Below, in pieces: positions 1 to 9,973 of a DNA stretch of 64,000 nucleotides; position 1 is the first letter of the stretch; every line of letters starts with the position of its first letter. Under the pieces are notes generated by a model, which was not told where the DNA came from, did not search any database, and worked only from the letters and a program-made list of their open reading frames with translations. Source of the stretch: an uncultured Pelagibacteraceae bacterium (GTDB taxonomy: Bacteria > Pseudomonadota > Alphaproteobacteria > Pelagibacterales > Pelagibacteraceae); contig CABYUV010000002.1 of the NCBI GenBank assembly GCA_902522115.1, forward strand, positions 95,645 through 159,644, written 5' to 3'. The position numbers were made by a program, and so were the translations under genes.

Positions 1-416
1 GTTTAGAAATATTCAAAGATATTAAGTTTGTAGACACAAGATCAAAGACAATTGGTAAAGGTTTTGCAGGTGCTATGAAAAGACATAATTTTGGCGGTTT
101 AAGAGCTAGTCATGGTGTTTCAATATCACACAGAGCACATGGTTCAACTGGGCATAGTCAAGATCCAGGAAAAGTTTTTAAAGGAAAAAAAATGGCTGGT
201 CATATGGGTGACAAGTTAAGAACGATGCAAAATATTGAAATAATAAAAACTGACTTAGAAAACGAACTTCTTTACTTAAAAGGATCAATACCTGGCTCAA
301 AAAATTCTGAAGTAATGGTTAAAAAATCTATAAAAAATATAAGCAAAATGACAATTGGTGAGAAACAAGCAGCTGTTGAAGAGGCTAAAAAAACACCTGA
401 GAAAAAGAAAAAATAA
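1..416 (+). CDS. rplC: 50S ribosomal protein L3 (5' partial)
   Basis: Only the C-terminal part is present: the reading frame is open from base 3 at the window edge, so the true start lies upstream. L3 binds 23S rRNA early in 50S assembly near the peptidyl-transferase centre. The hallmark [13 protein letters not shown] and [16 protein letters not shown] stretches are visible. The position that carries the PrmB-methylated glutamine in E. coli (GSIGQ) reads GSTGH here. The tail is lysine-rich (TPEKKKK). The stop overlaps the rplD start (TAATG). First gene of the supercluster in this window. Confidence 0.97.
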   Translation, partial: LEIFKDIKFVDTRSKTIGKGFAGAMKRHNFGGLRASHGVSISHRAHGSTGHSQDPGKVFKGKKMAGHMGDKLRTMQNIEIIKTDLENELLYLKGSIPGSKNSEVMVKKSIKNISKMTIGEKQAAVEEAKKTPEKKKK

Positions 417-1039
417 TGAAATTAGATAAAATTAGCATAGACGGAAAAAAAGATAGTATTGAAGTATTGGATAAGATTTTTTCTGCAAAAATTAACCATA
501 AATTAGTTAGCGCTGTTCTTTATAAAACAAATGCTAATTATAAAGGAAGACATGCTAAGACTAAACAACAAAATGAAGTAAAAGGACCAACTTCAAAAAT
601 ATACGCTCAAAAAGGGACTGGTGGTGCAAGGCATGCTAGTAGAAAAGCTCCAATATTTGTCGGCGGTGGTATTGCTCACGGACCTAAAGGTGAATTGGCT
701 TATAAAAAAAGAAAACTAAACAAAACCGAGAAAAAACAAAGCGTAGCTTCATTAATTACCGAAAAAAATAATAATAAAAATTTATTAATTCTAAATGACT
801 TTAGTTCTGAAATTAAAAAAACAAAAGAGATGAACTCAATTATTAATAAACTTGAAATTACAAATTCACTAATAATTTTAGATAAAAATTCTAAAGAAAA
901 AATTGAAAAATCAGTAAGAAATATTCCAAATGTTAAAGTTACAGATGTTAATCATTTCAGCGCTTATGATATTATTAAATTTAAAAAAGTAGTTTTCACA
1001 GAAAGTTCTGTAAAAGAGCTAGAAAAGAGATATTTATAA
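416..1039 (+). CDS. rplD: 50S ribosomal protein L4
   Basis: L4 (207 aa, usual length) binds 23S rRNA and lines the peptide exit tunnel; in enterobacteria it also represses its own operon, which is not shown for this lineage. The extended-loop signature QKGTGGARHASRKAPIFVGGG (first 20 residues of it are near-invariant) sits near residues 63-83, followed by the HGPKGELAYKKRK segment. The start overlaps the rplC stop by one base, implying translational coupling. Its position between rplC and rplW is the canonical S10 operon order. Confidence 0.98.
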   Translation: MKLDKISIDGKKDSIEVLDKIFSAKINHKLVSAVLYKTNANYKGRHAKTKQQNEVKGPTSKIYAQKGTGGARHASRKAPIFVGGGIAHGPKGELAYKKRKLNKTEKKQSVASLITEKNNNKNLLILNDFSSEIKKTKEMNSIINKLEITNSLIILDKNSKEKIEKSVRNIPNVKVTDVNHFSAYDIIKFKKVVFTESSVKELEKRYL

Positions 1040-1040
1040 T

Positions 1041-1334
1041 ATGGAAAAAATTCATTTATACGACAAAATTCTTTCTCCAGTGGTAACTGAGAAATCAACT
1101 AACCTATCTGAATTAAATAAAATTGTTTTTAAAGTTCCAGATGGAGCAAATAAAAAAAACTTAAAAAAGAATATTGAAAAAATATTCAAAGTTAATGTGA
1201 CAAAGATAAATATCATTAACAAACAGAACAGAACAAAAGTTACCAGAGGTAGAAAAGTAAAAGTATCTGGATATAAAAAAGCAATAATTACTTTAAAAAA
1301 AGGTCAGAGCATTGATCTAACAACAGGAATTTAA
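1041..1334 (+). CDS. rplW: 50S ribosomal protein L23
   Basis: L23 (97 aa) sits at the tunnel exit and is the docking site for trigger factor and SRP. The N-terminal LSPVVTEKST motif and the C-terminal GYKKAIITLKKGQSIDL segment are typical. It follows rplD after a one-base gap and precedes rplB, as in the standard S10 operon. Length and composition are ordinary for the family. Confidence 0.97.
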   Translation: MEKIHLYDKILSPVVTEKSTNLSELNKIVFKVPDGANKKNLKKNIEKIFKVNVTKINIINKQNRTKVTRGRKVKVSGYKKAIITLKKGQSIDLTTGI

Positions 1335-1337
1335 TAA

Positions 1338-2177
1338 ATGGCATTAAAAACTTTTAAACCATATACAAAATCTACAAGAGGCACTATTTTAGTTGATAGA
1401 ACTGGTTTGTGGAAAGGTAAACCATTCAAGACCTTAGTTTCACCTAAAAATGCGATGAAAGGTAGAAATAACAACGGTCATATTACCTCTATTAATAGAG
1501 CTGGTGGACATAAAAAAATGTACAGACATGTGGATTTCTATCGAAAAAAATTTGATATGGAAGCCACAGTTGAAAGAATTGAATATGATCCTAATAGATC
1601 ATGCTACATCATGTTGGTTAAATTTGAGGATGGTACTCACTCATATTTTTTAGCACCTCAAAAAATTAAAGTTGGAGATAAAGTTGAAAGTGGTTCTAAG
1701 AAAGAAATTAAAGTAGGTAATTGTATGCCATTACAAGATATACCAGTGGGTATCAATATACATAATGTTGAGATACAACCAGGCGGTGGTGGAAAAATCG
1801 CTAGAGCAGCTGGTTCATCAGTTACTATTAGTGGTCTAGATGGAAATTATAGTTTAATAAAATTAGCCTCAGGTGAAGTTAGAAAAATAGATTCAAGAGC
1901 ATTAGCCACAATTGGAATTTTAAGTAATCCAGATCAAAAAAATATTAAAATTGGAAAAGCAGGTAGATCAAGATGGTTGGGAAGAAGACCTCATACCAGA
2001 GGTGTTGTTAAAAACCCAGTTGATCACCCACATGGAGGTGGTGAAGGTAAGTCCGCTGGAGGAAGACATCCAGTATCACCTACAGGACAATCTGCCAAAG
2101 GTTTAAAAACTCGAGATAATAAAAGAACAGATAAATTTATAGTTAAGAGAAGAAATAAGAGGAAGGATACTAAGTAA
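1338..2177 (+). CDS. rplB: 50S ribosomal protein L2
   Basis: L2 (279 aa, full length) is needed for subunit association and peptidyl-transferase activity. The C-terminal block with [17 protein letters not shown], containing the conserved histidine near the catalytic centre, is intact, as is the [13 protein letters not shown] segment. The N-terminal KPYTKSTRG opening is typical. The stop overlaps the rpsS start by one base (TAATG). Confidence 0.99.
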   Translation: MALKTFKPYTKSTRGTILVDRTGLWKGKPFKTLVSPKNAMKGRNNNGHITSINRAGGHKKMYRHVDFYRKKFDMEATVERIEYDPNRSCYIMLVKFEDGTHSYFLAPQKIKVGDKVESGSKKEIKVGNCMPLQDIPVGINIHNVEIQPGGGGKIARAAGSSVTISGLDGNYSLIKLASGEVRKIDSRALATIGILSNPDQKNIKIGKAGRSRWLGRRPHTRGVVKNPVDHPHGGGEGKSAGGRHPVSPTGQSAKGLKTRDNKRTDKFIVKRRNKRKDTK

Positions 2178-2473
2178 TGGCTAGAGCAGTTTGGAAAGGA
2201 CCGTTTGTAGAAGAAAACTTAATGAAAAAAGTAGATAAGTATAAAGACGATCCAAAAAAAATTCCTATAAAAACTTGGTCAAGAAAATCTACAATTTTAC
2301 CTGATTTTGTAGGAGTCAGTTTCCAAATTTATAATGGCAAAAAATTTATACCAATAACTGTATCGGAGGATATGGTTGGACATAAACTAGGTGAGTTTGC
2401 ACCAACCAGAACATTCTTTGGTCATACACCAGCTGATAAAAAAGCTAAACCAGCAACAGCAGAGAAGAAATAA
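2177..2473 (+). CDS. rpsS: 30S ribosomal protein S19
   Basis: S19 (98 aa) is in the 30S head and with S13 contacts tRNA and the intersubunit bridge. The [17 protein letters not shown] opening, [14 protein letters not shown] and [16 protein letters not shown] motifs are clear. After the conserved core it has an Ala/Lys-rich tail ([12 protein letters not shown]) like several other ribosomal proteins here. It lies in canonical order before rplV. Confidence 0.98.
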   Translation: MARAVWKGPFVEENLMKKVDKYKDDPKKIPIKTWSRKSTILPDFVGVSFQIYNGKKFIPITVSEDMVGHKLGEFAPTRTFFGHTPADKKAKPATAEKK

Positions 2474-2475
2474 TT

Positions 2476-2874
2476 ATGGGTAAAAAAAAGAAAATTGTTA
2501 AAACTAACGACAAAACAGTAAAGTCTGTCAACAACGGTATTAGATCAAGTGTCAGAAAGCTAAATCCAATACTAAAAAGCATTGTTGGTAAAAAAGTTGA
2601 TGTTGCAATAAGAGATTTACAGTTTTCAGAAAAAAGAGTTACTAGAGATGTTAGAAAAACCATCAGTTCAGCTGTAGCCAATGCTGAAAATAATTTTCAA
2701 TACGATATTGATAAATTAATAGTTAAAGAGGCATATTGCGGAAAAAAAATAATTATGAAAAGATTTAGACCAAGAGCCAAAGGAAGAGCGGCACCAATAT
2801 TAAAACCTTGGTCAACTGTTACAATAATTTTATCAGAAGCAAAACAAATGGAGAAGCATGGGGCAAAAAGTTAA
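2476..2874 (+). CDS. rplV: 50S ribosomal protein L22
   Basis: L22 (132 aa) contacts all 23S rRNA domains, and its beta-hairpin lines the exit tunnel. The hairpin motif [20 protein letters not shown] lies near residues 94-113. The family core starts about 20 residues in; the preceding lysine-rich segment ([17 protein letters not shown]) is a basic N-terminal extension. The last 17 bases overlap the rpsC start, a larger overlap than the one-base couplings around it. Confidence 0.97.
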   Translation: MGKKKKIVKTNDKTVKSVNNGIRSSVRKLNPILKSIVGKKVDVAIRDLQFSEKRVTRDVRKTISSAVANAENNFQYDIDKLIVKEAYCGKKIIMKRFRPRAKGRAAPILKPWSTVTIILSEAKQMEKHGAKS

Positions 2875-3538
2875 TCCTGTAGGTTTTAGATTAGGTGTCA
2901 ACAGAGGATGGGACTCTGTATGGTATGCTAAGAAAAAAGATTTTGGAAATTACCTAATCGAAGATTTTAAAATTAGGGAATATATTAAAAAAAATGTAAT
3001 TAACTCTGGTGTATCCAAGGTAATGATCGAAAGAACATCTAATAAATGTTATGTTACAATCTATACTTCTAGACCTGGATTTGTTATTGGAAAAAAAGGA
3101 AGTGATATAGATAAAATTAAAAACAATCTTTCAAAATTCACAACAAATGAAGTTAATCTAAATATTAAAGAAGTTAAAAAACCTGAAACTAATGCTTATT
3201 TAGTAGCTGAAAATATAGCTCAGCAGCTTGTTAAAAGGATCTCTTATAGAAGAGCTATGAAAAGAGCAATGCAATCATGTATTAGACTCGGAGCAAAGGG
3301 CATTAAAGTTTCTGTGAGTGGAAGACTTGGTGGAAATGAAATAGCTAGAACAGAGTGGTTAAGAGATGGAAGCATTCCATCACATACTTTAAGAGCTGAT
3401 ATAGATTACGCAGAGGCAGAGGCTCTTACGACATATGGAATTATTGGTATTAAAGTTTGGATTTATAAAGGTGAAGTTTTTGCTAGAGAATTTAGCCAAG
3501 AGACAAACAAGGTAACACCAAAGGAAGGTAAACAATAA
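2858..3538 (+). CDS. rpsC: 30S ribosomal protein S3
   Basis: S3 (226 aa) forms part of the mRNA entry channel and helicase site. [20 protein letters not shown] fixes the start, which falls inside the end of rplV. The KH domain with the [14 protein letters not shown] motif (about residues 64-77) and the C-terminal [20 protein letters not shown] block are intact. A stop/start overlap couples it to rplP. Confidence 0.99.
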   Translation: MGQKVNPVGFRLGVNRGWDSVWYAKKKDFGNYLIEDFKIREYIKKNVINSGVSKVMIERTSNKCYVTIYTSRPGFVIGKKGSDIDKIKNNLSKFTTNEVNLNIKEVKKPETNAYLVAENIAQQLVKRISYRRAMKRAMQSCIRLGAKGIKVSVSGRLGGNEIARTEWLRDGSIPSHTLRADIDYAEAEALTTYGIIGIKVWIYKGEVFAREFSQETNKVTPKEGKQ

Positions 3539-3948
3539 TGCTTCAACCAGTAAGAACAAAGTGGAGAAAAGCGCATAAAGGTAGAATTCATGGCACTGCT
3601 ACTAGAGCAAGTACAATTAATTATGGTGCTTACGCATTAAAAGCTTTACAGCCTGAAAGAGTTACTGGAAAACAGATTGAAGCAGCAAGAGTTGCTTTAA
3701 CAAGACATATGAAAAGACAAGGAAGAGTTTGGACAAGAATATTTCCAAATATACCAGTTTCAAAAAAACCAATTGAAGTCAGAATGGGTAAAGGAAAGGG
3801 TTCACCTGAATACTTTGCATGCAGAGTTAAACCAGGAAGAATATTATTTGAAGTTGACGGTGTTTCTGAACAAATTGCAAAAGAAGCTTTATACAAAGCG
3901 TCAGCAAAATTACCTATTAAGACCAAAACAATTAAGAGATTTGCATAA
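3538..3948 (+). CDS. rplP: 50S ribosomal protein L16
   Basis: L16 (136 aa) organises the A-site region of the 50S subunit. Signature stretches include [20 protein letters not shown] and [22 protein letters not shown] (shown here across residues about 80-101). An arginine corresponding to the YcfD hydroxylation region lies in the [11 protein letters not shown] neighbourhood, but I cannot say whether it is modified. Canonical position between rpsC and rpmC, with one-base overlaps on both sides. Confidence 0.98.
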   Translation: MLQPVRTKWRKAHKGRIHGTATRASTINYGAYALKALQPERVTGKQIEAARVALTRHMKRQGRVWTRIFPNIPVSKKPIEVRMGKGKGSPEYFACRVKPGRILFEVDGVSEQIAKEALYKASAKLPIKTKTIKRFA

Positions 3949-4139
3949 TGAAAAAACAAGAAATTAAAAAATTATCAAAGGACGAAATTGTGAAGAATAT
4001 AGATAAGCTTAAAAAAGATCTTTTTAATTTCAGATTTCAAAAAATGAGTTCACAAGTAACCAACCCAGCTAAAATTGGGGAAACTAGAAAAACAATTGCA
4101 AGATTAAAAACAATTTTAAAAGGAAAAGCAAATGCCTAA
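3948..4139 (+). CDS. rpmC: 50S ribosomal protein L29
   Basis: L29 (63 aa) is a two-helix protein by the exit tunnel. The family pattern is seen in [20 protein letters not shown] and [19 protein letters not shown]. Its 3' end overlaps the rpsQ start by eight bases. Position between rplP and rpsQ supports the call. Confidence 0.96.
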   Translation: MKKQEIKKLSKDEIVKNIDKLKKDLFNFRFQKMSSQVTNPAKIGETRKTIARLKTILKGKANA

Positions 4140-4368
4140 AAAAATACTTACAGGTGTAGTTATAAGCGATAAACCAAATAAAACAGTTACTGTTATGGTA
4201 GAACGTAAATATTCTCACCCAGTTTTAAAAAAAGTAATCAGAGTTAGAAAAAACTATAACGCTCATGATGAAAATAATAAGTTCAAAACTGGTGACAAAG
4301 TTTCAATTATTGAGAGCAAACCTTTTTCTAAAAATAAAAAATTTCAAGTTATGGAGAGTACAAAGTAA
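4132..4368 (+). CDS. rpsQ: 30S ribosomal protein S17
   Basis: S17 (78 aa) is a primary 16S rRNA binding protein with an OB fold. The [20 protein letters not shown] opening and [22 protein letters not shown] segment are diagnostic. The start lies eight bases inside rpmC; the stop overlaps the rplN start by one base. Confidence 0.97.
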   Translation: MPKKILTGVVISDKPNKTVTVMVERKYSHPVLKKVIRVRKNYNAHDENNKFKTGDKVSIIESKPFSKNKKFQVMESTK

Positions 4369-4736
4369 TGATTGGTGTTCAAACAGAATTACAAGTAGCT
4401 GATAATACTGGTGCAAAAAGAATTGAGTGTATTAAAGTTTTAGGTGGATCAAAAAGAAGATACGCTAGTATTGGTGATACAATTGTAATTGCAGTTAAAG
4501 AGGCGATACCTAAAGGAAAAGTTAAAAAAGGATCTGTTCATAAAGCTGTAGTTGTAAGAGTTAAAAAGGGAATCCACAGAAATGACGGTTCAAAAGTAAG
4601 ATTTGATAATAATGCCGCTGTCTTAGTTGATGACAAAGGGGAGCCAGTGGGAACAAGAATATTTGGTCCAGTTACACGAGAATTAAGAAGTAGAGGTCAA
4701 ATGAAAATCATTTCTTTGGCACCAGAGGTTTTATAA
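4368..4736 (+). CDS. rplN: 50S ribosomal protein L14
   Basis: L14 (122 aa, standard length) forms intersubunit bridges and is the docking site of the silencing factor Rsf[21 protein letters not shown] at the N terminus and [20 protein letters not shown] near the C terminus are near-invariant family blocks. One-base overlaps with rpsQ and rplX indicate coupled translation. Confidence 0.99.
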   Translation: MIGVQTELQVADNTGAKRIECIKVLGGSKRRYASIGDTIVIAVKEAIPKGKVKKGSVHKAVVVRVKKGIHRNDGSKVRFDNNAAVLVDDKGEPVGTRIFGPVTRELRSRGQMKIISLAPEVL

Positions 4737-4981
4737 TGATTAAAAAAGGTTTGAAAGTAAAAATTTTAACTGGAAAAGATAAAAAAAAAGAAGGTGAAGT
4801 TATTGAAATTGATAGAGTTAATAACAGAGCTAAAGTTAAAGAAATAAACATGATTAAAAAACACGTTAAAACAACAAAAGAGAAAAAAGGTGGAATTTTT
4901 CCAAAAGAAGGCTTTATTCATATTTCTAACTTAAAACTAATTGATGAAAAAGCGGCTAAGAAAAAAGAGGCTAAAAAATAA
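4736..4981 (+). CDS. rplX: 50S ribosomal protein L24
   Basis: L24 (81 aa) initiates 50S assembly and contains a KOW motif: [19 protein letters not shown] near the N terminus. It is shorter than the usual roughly 100 aa bacterial L24, with the C-terminal part reduced to a basic tail ([11 protein letters not shown]). Context between rplN and rplE makes the call secure. Confidence 0.96.
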   Translation: MIKKGLKVKILTGKDKKKEGEVIEIDRVNNRAKVKEINMIKKHVKTTKEKKGGIFPKEGFIHISNLKLIDEKAAKKKEAKK

Positions 4982-5535
4982 TGACACCAAGATTAAAAGA
5001 AATATTCAATAAAGAAATTCAGCCAGAATTAAAAGATCAGTTTGGTTTTAAAAACATTTATATGGCTCCAAGAATTGAGAAAGTTGTTTTAAATATGGGT
5101 CTTGGTTTAGATGCTACAGACTCTAAAATTTTAAAATCATGCGAAGAAGATATGGCTAAAATTACAGGACAAAAACCAGTTACAACAAAATTTAAAAAAT
5201 CAGTAGCTAATTTTAAAACAAGAAAAGGATCAAATGCTGGTTTAAAAGTTACGTTAAGAAAAAATAGAATGTATGAATTCTTAGATAGATTGGTGAATAT
5301 AGCATTACCAAGAATTAAAGATTTTAGAGGCTTGTCACTAAAAGGTTTTGATAAATTTGGTAATTATACATTCGGAATTAAAGAGCATATAATTTTTCCA
5401 GAAGTAAGCTTTGATAGAGCAGACAAAGTTAGAGGCTTAGATATAGTAATTGTTATTAAAGCAATTAATAAAGAGCATAGTTTTGCATTACTAGAAAAAA
5501 TGAATTTTCCATTTATTAAAAAAGGAGATAATTAA
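4981..5535 (+). CDS. rplE: 50S ribosomal protein L5
   Basis: L5 (184 aa) binds 5S rRNA and contacts the P-site tRNA. Conserved blocks are PRIEKVVLNMGLG, TGQKPVTTKFKKSVANFKTR and ALPRIKDFRGLSLKGFD, with the C-terminal GLDIVIVIKA. Full length. It starts one base inside rplX and is followed after two bases by rpsN. Confidence 0.98.
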   Translation: MTPRLKEIFNKEIQPELKDQFGFKNIYMAPRIEKVVLNMGLGLDATDSKILKSCEEDMAKITGQKPVTTKFKKSVANFKTRKGSNAGLKVTLRKNRMYEFLDRLVNIALPRIKDFRGLSLKGFDKFGNYTFGIKEHIIFPEVSFDRADKVRGLDIVIVIKAINKEHSFALLEKMNFPFIKKGDN

Positions 5536-5537
5536 AC

Positions 5538-5843
5538 ATGGCAAAGTTAAGCGCTGTAAATAAAAATAAAAAAAGAATTAAGCTTTCAGACAAGCTTTAT
5601 AAGAAAAGACAATCATTAAAGAAAATTGTAATGGATAAAAAAATTCCATTAGAAGAACGATTTAAAGCACAACAAAAATTATCTAAACTGCCAAGAAATT
5701 CAGCTAAAACAAGAGTTATGAATAGATGTGAGATTACTGGAAGACCTCATGGTGTTTACAGAAAATTAAAGATTTCAAGAATTGCATTAAGACAATTAGG
5801 ATTACAAGGAAAGATTCCTGGTTTAGTTAAATCTAGCTGGTAG
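5538..5843 (+). CDS. rpsN: 30S ribosomal protein S14 (zinc-independent form)
   Basis: S14 (101 aa) is the long form without the CxxC zinc ribbon; only one cysteine lies in the core (RVMNRCEITGRPHGVYRK). The C-terminal KISRIALRQLGLQGKIPGL...SW ending is typical and contacts 16S rRNA in the 30S head. Use of the zinc-free paralogue suits an organism with low zinc demand, which is inference. Confidence 0.98.
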   Translation: MAKLSAVNKNKKRIKLSDKLYKKRQSLKKIVMDKKIPLEERFKAQQKLSKLPRNSAKTRVMNRCEITGRPHGVYRKLKISRIALRQLGLQGKIPGLVKSSW

Positions 5844-5854
5844 AAAGGAAAATT

Positions 5855-6250
5855 ATGAGTTTAAGCGACCCAATAGGAGATATGATAGCAAGAGTGAAGA
5901 ACGCTCAAGCTAGAAATCATAAAAAAGTAGAATTACCCTCATCAAATTTTAAAACAAAAATTGCTGATATACTTAAAAATGAGGGTTTTATAAAAGATTT
6001 TAAAGTAAGTTCTGAGGAAAAAAAACCAATCTTATCATTAGAACTTAAGTATCATTCAGGTAATCCAGTAATTAGTGCTTTTGAAAGAGTATCAAAACCT
6101 GGAAGAAGAATTTTTTCATCTGCTGATAGCTTACCTAAAATAAATAATGGTTTAGGAATTGCTATTGTGTCAACTCCAAAAGGAGTAATGACAGACATAG
6201 ATGCAAGAAAACAAAAAGTTGGTGGTGAAATAATTTGTAAGGTATTTTAA
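5855..6250 (+). CDS. rpsH: 30S ribosomal protein S8
   Basis: S8 (131 aa) binds the central domain of 16S rRNA; in E. coli it is the spc operon autorepressor. MSLSDPIGDMIARVKNAQAR at the N terminus and GLGIAIVSTPKGVMTDIDAR near the C terminus are diagnostic. A purine-rich AGAAAGGAAAA lies just before the start, one of the clearer ribosome binding sites in the cluster. Confidence 0.98.
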   Translation: MSLSDPIGDMIARVKNAQARNHKKVELPSSNFKTKIADILKNEGFIKDFKVSSEEKKPILSLELKYHSGNPVISAFERVSKPGRRIFSSADSLPKINNGLGIAIVSTPKGVMTDIDARKQKVGGEIICKVF

Positions 6251-6789
6251 TGTCTAAAATAGGAAAAATTAACATATCGATCCCTGAAAAAGTAAAAGTT
6301 GCTTTAGCTGGAAATATTATAAGTATTGAAGGACCTCTGGGAAAAAAATCAATTAACGTTGATTTAGATATGTTTAATTTAGACATAATTGAGGGTAAAG
6401 AAATTTCTATTAAACCAAAGAAAGTAGATCAAAACTCAAAAAGACTTTGGGGAATGAATAGGAGTTTAATCAATAATGCTGTTATTGGATCCAGCAAAGG
6501 TTATGAAAAAACTTTAGAATTAGTTGGTGTTGGTTATAGAGCAGCGTTAAAAGGAAATCAGCTAAATTTACAATTGGGTTATAGCCATGATATTAATTTT
6601 GATATACCAGAAGGTATTAAAATTGCTGTTGAAAAACAAACAACATTAAAAATCACAGGATCTGATAAGCAGCTAGTTGGTGAAGTTGCATCTAAAATTA
6701 AAACATTAAGAAAAATCGAACCTTATAAAGGCAAAGGTGTTCGAGAAAAAGGTCAGTATGTCCTTAAAAAAGAAGGAAAGAAAAAGTAA
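6250..6789 (+). CDS. rplF: 50S ribosomal protein L6
   Basis: L6 (179 aa) lies near the factor-binding site and is a late assembly protein. Two repeated L6 domains are seen; the second carries [16 protein letters not shown] and the C-terminal [21 protein letters not shown] block. One-base overlaps on both sides, in standard spc order. Confidence 0.98.
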   Translation: MSKIGKINISIPEKVKVALAGNIISIEGPLGKKSINVDLDMFNLDIIEGKEISIKPKKVDQNSKRLWGMNRSLINNAVIGSSKGYEKTLELVGVGYRAALKGNQLNLQLGYSHDINFDIPEGIKIAVEKQTTLKITGSDKQLVGEVASKIKTLRKIEPYKGKGVREKGQYVLKKEGKKK

Positions 6790-7145
6790 TGAAACTAAAC
6801 ACTAGTATCAGAAAAAGATTTAGAGTTAGCAATAAAATTAAAAGAGTTGCTTCAAAAGATAGATTTAGATTAAGTATTTCTAGATCATCCAAAAATATTT
6901 CAGCTCAAATAATTGATGATACAAAAAATATAACCTTGTTATCAGCTTCATCTATAGAAAAAGATCTTAAATCAGCTGATAAAGTCAATAAAACAGAATT
7001 ATCCAAATTAGTTGCCCAAAAATTAGCTAAAAAAGCTCAAGAGAAAAAAATTACTAAAATTTACTTTGATAGAGGTTCTTACAAATATCATGGTAGAATT
7101 AAAGTTTTTGCAGAAACTCTTAGAGAAAACGGAATGGAATTTTAA
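6789..7145 (+). CDS. rplR: 50S ribosomal protein L18
   Basis: L18 (118 aa) delivers and holds 5S rRNA with L5. Recognised from [20 protein letters not shown] near the N terminus and [20 protein letters not shown] near the C terminus, where the FDRGGY family motif reads FDRGSY. Standard length and position. Confidence 0.97.
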   Translation: MKLNTSIRKRFRVSNKIKRVASKDRFRLSISRSSKNISAQIIDDTKNITLLSASSIEKDLKSADKVNKTELSKLVAQKLAKKAQEKKITKIYFDRGSYKYHGRIKVFAETLRENGMEF

Positions 7146-7147
7146 TT

Positions 7148-7663
7148 ATGGAAAATTTAAAAGATAAAAAAACTGACGATATATTAGAAAAATTAGTTCA
7201 CATAAATCGTATTACTAAAGTTGTTAAGGGTGGAAGAAGATTTGGATTTTCAGCGCTTGTAGTAGTTGGAAATCAAGCAGGTAAAATTGGTATAGCTCAC
7301 GCAAAGGCTAAGCAAGTACCTGATGCTATAAAAAAAGCAAATGAAATGGCAAGAAGGAAACTTACTCATATACCATTAAGAGAAGGCAGAACGATACATC
7401 ATGATGTTAAGGCAAAAGATGGCTCGGGTAGAATAGTGTTAAGAGCCGCTTCTAAAGGAACAGGTATTATTGCAGGAGGTCCTGTTAGGGCAGTATGTGA
7501 AGTTTTAGGAGTAAAAGATATTGTTGCAAAATCTATGGGAACCTCTAACGCGCACAATGTTATTAGAGCTACAATGAAAGCATTAATGAAACAAAGTTCA
7601 CCAAAGCAAATATCAGCAATTAGAAATAAAAAAATTTCTGAAATAATTGAAAAAAGAGGATAA
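7148..7663 (+). CDS. rpsE: 30S ribosomal protein S5
   Basis: S5 (171 aa) influences decoding accuracy and mRNA unwinding. The double-stranded RNA-binding region [18 protein letters not shown] and the C-terminal [20 protein letters not shown] and [10 protein letters not shown] motifs are intact. The next gene, rplO, begins at its stop codon; the rpmD (L30) gene that normally lies between them is absent. Confidence 0.98.
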   Translation: MENLKDKKTDDILEKLVHINRITKVVKGGRRFGFSALVVVGNQAGKIGIAHAKAKQVPDAIKKANEMARRKLTHIPLREGRTIHHDVKAKDGSGRIVLRAASKGTGIIAGGPVRAVCEVLGVKDIVAKSMGTSNAHNVIRATMKALMKQSSPKQISAIRNKKISEIIEKRG

Positions 7664-8115
7664 TGATTACTTTAAATAATAGAGAAAAAATCAATAAATC
7701 TAAAATAAGAGTTGGAAGAGGAATTGGTTCTGGAAAAGGAAAAACATCAGGAAGAGGTGTTAAAGGTCAAAAATCAAGATCTGGTGTAGCCATAAAAAGT
7801 TTTGAAGGTGGTCAAATGCCATTATACAGAAGACTTCCAAAAAGAGGTTTTAACCCAATATCAAAAGAGAATATTGCAATTTTAAATCTAGATAAAATTC
7901 AATCTTACATAGACAAAAAAAATATTAATCCAAAAGAAGTATTAAACTCAGAATTATTAAAAAAACTTAAATTAATAAATAAAAACTCAAAAAAATTAAA
8001 AATTTTAGGTTCTGGGGAAGTAAAAGATAAAATTAATATTGAAGCTGACCTAGCCTCTAAATCAGCAATAGAAAAACTAGAAAAAATCGGTGGATCTATT
8101 CAATTAAAAAAATAG
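7663..8115 (+). CDS. rplO: 50S ribosomal protein L15
   Basis: L15 (150 aa) is a late 23S-binding assembly protein. The glycine/basic-rich N-terminal arm [20 protein letters not shown] and the [15 protein letters not shown] motif are unmistakable. It is directly coupled to rpsE, with no room for rpmD. secY follows after nine bases. Confidence 0.98.
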   Translation: MITLNNREKINKSKIRVGRGIGSGKGKTSGRGVKGQKSRSGVAIKSFEGGQMPLYRRLPKRGFNPISKENIAILNLDKIQSYIDKKNINPKEVLNSELLKKLKLINKNSKKLKILGSGEVKDKINIEADLASKSAIEKLEKIGGSIQLKK

Positions 8116-8124
8116 TTTGTTTAT

Positions 8125-9405
8125 ATGAGCGCATCATCGTCAACAAATGATTTAAGAAATAGAATTATATTTACTATTTTAATTTTAGCCGTTTATAGAT
8201 TTGGAACTTTTGTACCTTTACCAGGTATAGATCCTGAGCAATTGAAAATAATGATGGAAGGTAATCAAAAGGGATTGTTAGGCATGTTCAACGTTTTTGC
8301 TGGAGGAGCAGTTAGCAGAATGGCAATATTTGCATTAGGTATAATGCCTTACATTTCTTCTGCAATTATAGTTCAACTTTTAACTGGGGTTTCAGATTAT
8401 TTTAAAAATCTAAAAGCTCAAGGTGAGACAGGAAGAGCTAAAATTACTCAAATTACAAGATATGGAACAGTATTACTTGCAACAGTTCAAGGATATGGTT
8501 TATCTGTTGGTTTAGAGTCATCGGCAGACTTAGTAATTAATCCAGGAGCTTTTTTTAAAATAACGACTGTAACAACTATTGTTGCAGGAACAATATTTTT
8601 AATGTGGTTGGGAGAACAAATCACTCAAAGAGGTATTGGTAACGGTATATCGCTAATAATTTTTGCTGGTATAGTGGCAGAAATTCCAAGAGCTTTAGTT
8701 ACAACTTTTGAATTAGGTAGAACGGGCGCAGTTTCAACATTTATGATCCTAGCTATATTTGTTCTACTAATAGTTACAATTCTTTTTGTAGTTTTCATGG
8801 AAAGAGCATTAAGAAAAATTCTTATTAATTATCCAAAAAGACAAATGGGTAACAAAATGTATGGAGGAGAGTCATCACATTTACCTTTAAAAATAAATCA
8901 GGCTGGAGTAATTCCTGCAATTTTTGCCTCTGCGCTTCTATTACTACCTGTAACGTTCTCAAATTTTTCATTTTCTAACAATGAAACATTTTTAAACTTG
9001 AGCTCTTACTTTACTCAAGGTCAACCTCTTTATATGTTGCTGTATGCATCAGGAATAATATTTTTCACTTTTTTTTATACTTCTATAACATTCAATCCAA
9101 CTGAAACTGCTGAAAATCTTAGAAAGTATGGAGGATTTGTACCAGGAATTAGACCAGGTGAAAGTACTGCGCTGTATATTGAAAATATTTCAACAAAGTT
9201 AACTACGATTGGCGCCCTATATTTAACTCTAGTTTGTTTGATGCCAGAATTTTTAATTGCAAACTATCCTATACCTTTTTATTTAGGGGGTGCATCAATA
9301 TTAATTGTTGTAGTAGTAGCTATCGATACAGTAACACAAATACAAACACGATTAATGAGTTCACAATACGAACAACTGATTAAAAAAACAAAATTTGGTA
9401 AATAA
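8125..9405 (+). CDS. secY: Protein translocase subunit SecY
   Basis: SecY (426 aa) is the pore subunit of the SecYEG channel in the inner membrane. Ten hydrophobic segments are visible, with GIMPYISSAIIVQLLTG (plug/TM2 region), GERGIGNGISLIIFAGI-like QRGIGNGISL, and the cytoplasmic loop FRPGES-like GIRPGESTALYIE. Length is normal. It is the usual last gene before adk in the spc operon. Confidence 0.98.
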   Translation: MSASSSTNDLRNRIIFTILILAVYRFGTFVPLPGIDPEQLKIMMEGNQKGLLGMFNVFAGGAVSRMAIFALGIMPYISSAIIVQLLTGVSDYFKNLKAQGETGRAKITQITRYGTVLLATVQGYGLSVGLESSADLVINPGAFFKITTVTTIVAGTIFLMWLGEQITQRGIGNGISLIIFAGIVAEIPRALVTTFELGRTGAVSTFMILAIFVLLIVTILFVVFMERALRKILINYPKRQMGNKMYGGESSHLPLKINQAGVIPAIFASALLLLPVTFSNFSFSNNETFLNLSSYFTQGQPLYMLLYASGIIFFTFFYTSITFNPTETAENLRKYGGFVPGIRPGESTALYIENISTKLTTIGALYLTLVCLMPEFLIANYPIPFYLGGASILIVVVVAIDTVTQIQTRLMSSQYEQLIKKTKFGK

Positions 9406-9969
9406 GTGAATATAATTTTATTTGGACCTCCTGGTGCTGGAAAAGGTACTCAGTCTAAATATCTTGTAAACAAATTAAACTCTTTTCAAATTTCGACAGG
9501 TGATCTGTTAAGAGAAGAAATCAAAAAAAATTCAGACATTGGTAAAGCTATAACCGATGACATGAAAAATGGAAAATTTATAAGAGATGAAATTGTTAAT
9601 AAACTTATAGAAAATTTAATAACCGATCCTCAGAAAAAAAATAAGTTAATTTTTGATGGATACCCTCGATCATTAAGTCAGGCAAAAAATTTAGAAGTGT
9701 TACTAAAAAATTCAAATCAGATCATAGATTTAATCTTATTTCTAAAAGTAGACAAAGAAACAATTCTCAAAAGGCTTGAAAAGAGAAAAATTATAGAAAA
9801 TAGGTCTGATGATGATACTCATACAATAGTTTCAAGGTATGAGAAATACATGGAAACAACCCAACCAGTTCTAAATTTCTACTCTAAGAATCCAAATTTT
9901 AGAGAGATTGATGGAGGCTTGGAAATTGAAGAAATAACAAGGAAAATAGACACTTTTATCAATGTATAA
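9406..9969 (+). CDS. adk: Adenylate kinase, short-lid form
   Basis: Catalyses ATP + AMP to 2 ADP in the cytosol. The P-loop GPPGAGKGTQ is at residues 7-16; the AMP-binding region holds QISTGDLLREEI and FDGYPRSLSQA. At 187 aa it is the short variant: the long zinc-lid insert is absent and a short loop precedes NRSDDDTHTIVSRYEKY. GTG start, immediately after the secY stop. The operon promoter for rpsM follows its stop. Confidence 0.97.
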   Translation: MNIILFGPPGAGKGTQSKYLVNKLNSFQISTGDLLREEIKKNSDIGKAITDDMKNGKFIRDEIVNKLIENLITDPQKKNKLIFDGYPRSLSQAKNLEVLLKNSNQIIDLILFLKVDKETILKRLEKRKIIENRSDDDTHTIVSRYEKYMETTQPVLNFYSKNPNFREIDGGLEIEEITRKIDTFINV

Positions 9970-9973
9970 GACG

